Below are positions 63,043 to 64,000 of a stretch of DNA of 64,000 nt, one piece after another (position 1 is the stretch's first letter; the number at the start of each line of letters is the position of its first letter). The notes under the pieces are model-generated. The model searched no databases. It worked only from the letters and a program-made list of their open reading frames with translations, and was not told the DNA's origin. The translations under genes and the position numbers were made by a program. The DNA is taken from contig OY829326.1 of NCBI GenBank assembly GCA_963691655.1, positions 19,766,878 through 19,830,877 of the forward strand. Direction: 5' to 3'. Source of the stretch: Toxonevra muliebris. Its lineage: Eukaryota; Arthropoda; Insecta; Diptera; Pallopteridae.

Positions 63043-64000
63043 CATATATCAAAATAGAACTAGAAACTAGTTCCTATAAAAAAATAGGTAATTGCATTCA
63101 CTGAAAGACAAAACCACTTAACACCAACTTTTTTCAAGATCTAACTCCTGAAAAACAAACAATTTGTTTTGTCAAAAACTTCTGTATACTAGATTAATCA
63201 TTTTTTTTGAAGAGTAAGGAATTTATATATCTTTTCAGGGTCATATGAACTTTTTATTATATAATTGTAGTTTTAAAAATAATTTTTATTGCTTTGAAAA
63301 AAAAAATGGCGGTGATATAGCCAGCCGCCGTTAAGCCGGAAAGGAAATGCGGTACATACACCAGCACCTCGAAGGACACCGATTTTCATTAACTCTATCA
63401 TATTTTATAGATTTCAAACTATAAATTTATGGTATTTATGTAATTCAAGCGGCAGTGTGAATTACTTAATATTTATATCACTTTTTATTAACAATTTCAT
63501 TTATACAACTACCTTACATATTACAATTTTATAGTGTAACATTTGTGTGCGTAGGTTATCGAATAATAAAGAAATTCCCATTGATAATCAAACACAGATA
63601 AAGGAATTATAGCAAAAATATGAAAGACTTTCAATATATAGCAGCATTTTCCAGTAATAACTAATTTTTTCTTTTTAAACTAAGCTTAAGAAAACGTTCA
63701 ATCATGTTGCAATAACAACAATGCACAATCAAAAGGACGACAATATAGAATTCTTTGAGACGTGCACAATTATCTATATAGGAATATCTATCATTTCCCA
63801 TGTGTCCATCTAATGTCCAACACAATAAAGCAAAACAAACAAAACGCAAAAAAAAAAACGCATATGAAACATGATTTTACAGAAATACGAAAAAAAAAGA
63901 AAAAGGAAAAAAGAACACGTCAAGCTCATGTAGAACAAAACTTAAAACGATGTAGGTACGACAAAGCTTATTGTTGGATGGATTGTTCAGCTCATACCGT
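63043..64000. other. non-coding DNA at the window end
   Basis: No gene is recognised. A short GC-richer patch (about 63308-63380) stands out in AT-rich DNA. Confidence 0.4.

Overview
The window looks like dipteran (brachyceran fly) nuclear DNA. It is strongly AT-rich, has long intergenic and intronic stretches full of CAG/ACAA simple repeats, and carries one large exon whose protein closely resembles the Drosophila zinc-finger factor klumpfuss. It also carries fly-type transposon families. A tephritid or other acalyptrate fly would fit, but the species cannot be fixed from sequence reading alone. I see two host protein-coding genes: (1) klu-like, plus strand, main coding exon 6722-9106 with a clear 3' splice site before it; (2) a two-exon gene on the minus strand (39039 down to 38088) for a 252-residue secreted protein that is about one third histidine, with a TATA box, an initiator and a poly(A) signal in the expected places.

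Layout. 1-6573: non-coding DNA upstream of (or intronic to) klu, with a degraded transposon fragment at about 2.4-3.3 kb. 6574-9106: klu exon. 9.1-38 kb: klu 3' region and a long gene-poor stretch with several mobile elements: a 170-bp TIR element, a possible TTAA element, two RNase H-type non-LTR retrotransposon fragments (one 5'-truncated copy with a perfect 13-bp target duplication), tRNA-derived SINEs, a complete but dead 1274-bp Tc1/mariner-type element with 30-bp TIRs and TA duplications, and a 969-bp hAT-type MITE. 38.05-39.17 kb: the His-rich gene with its promoter. 39.2-64 kb: more gene-poor DNA with a pogo/Tigger-type MITE, a hAT-type MITE nested in a tRNA-like SINE head, a 65-bp near-identical inverted repeat 4.8 kb apart, an 868-bp fold-back-like element inside a CAGACC minisatellite, a decayed piggyBac copy, and two further TIR elements (TTAA-flanked and TA-flanked).

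There is no sign that the two host genes work in one pathway. klu is a nuclear transcriptional regulator; the His-rich protein is predicted to be secreted. Islands richer in CAG/ACAA repeats and poor in recognisable TEs (about 4.9-6.4, 15.0-16.6, 28.2-29.7, 34.2-35.9 and 48.4-50.1 kb) are the most likely places for cis-regulatory DNA. I find no convincing new multi-gene system. The most unusual items are the His-rich gene, the dense set of non-autonomous TIR elements with readable ends, and the dispersed CAGACC minisatellite.
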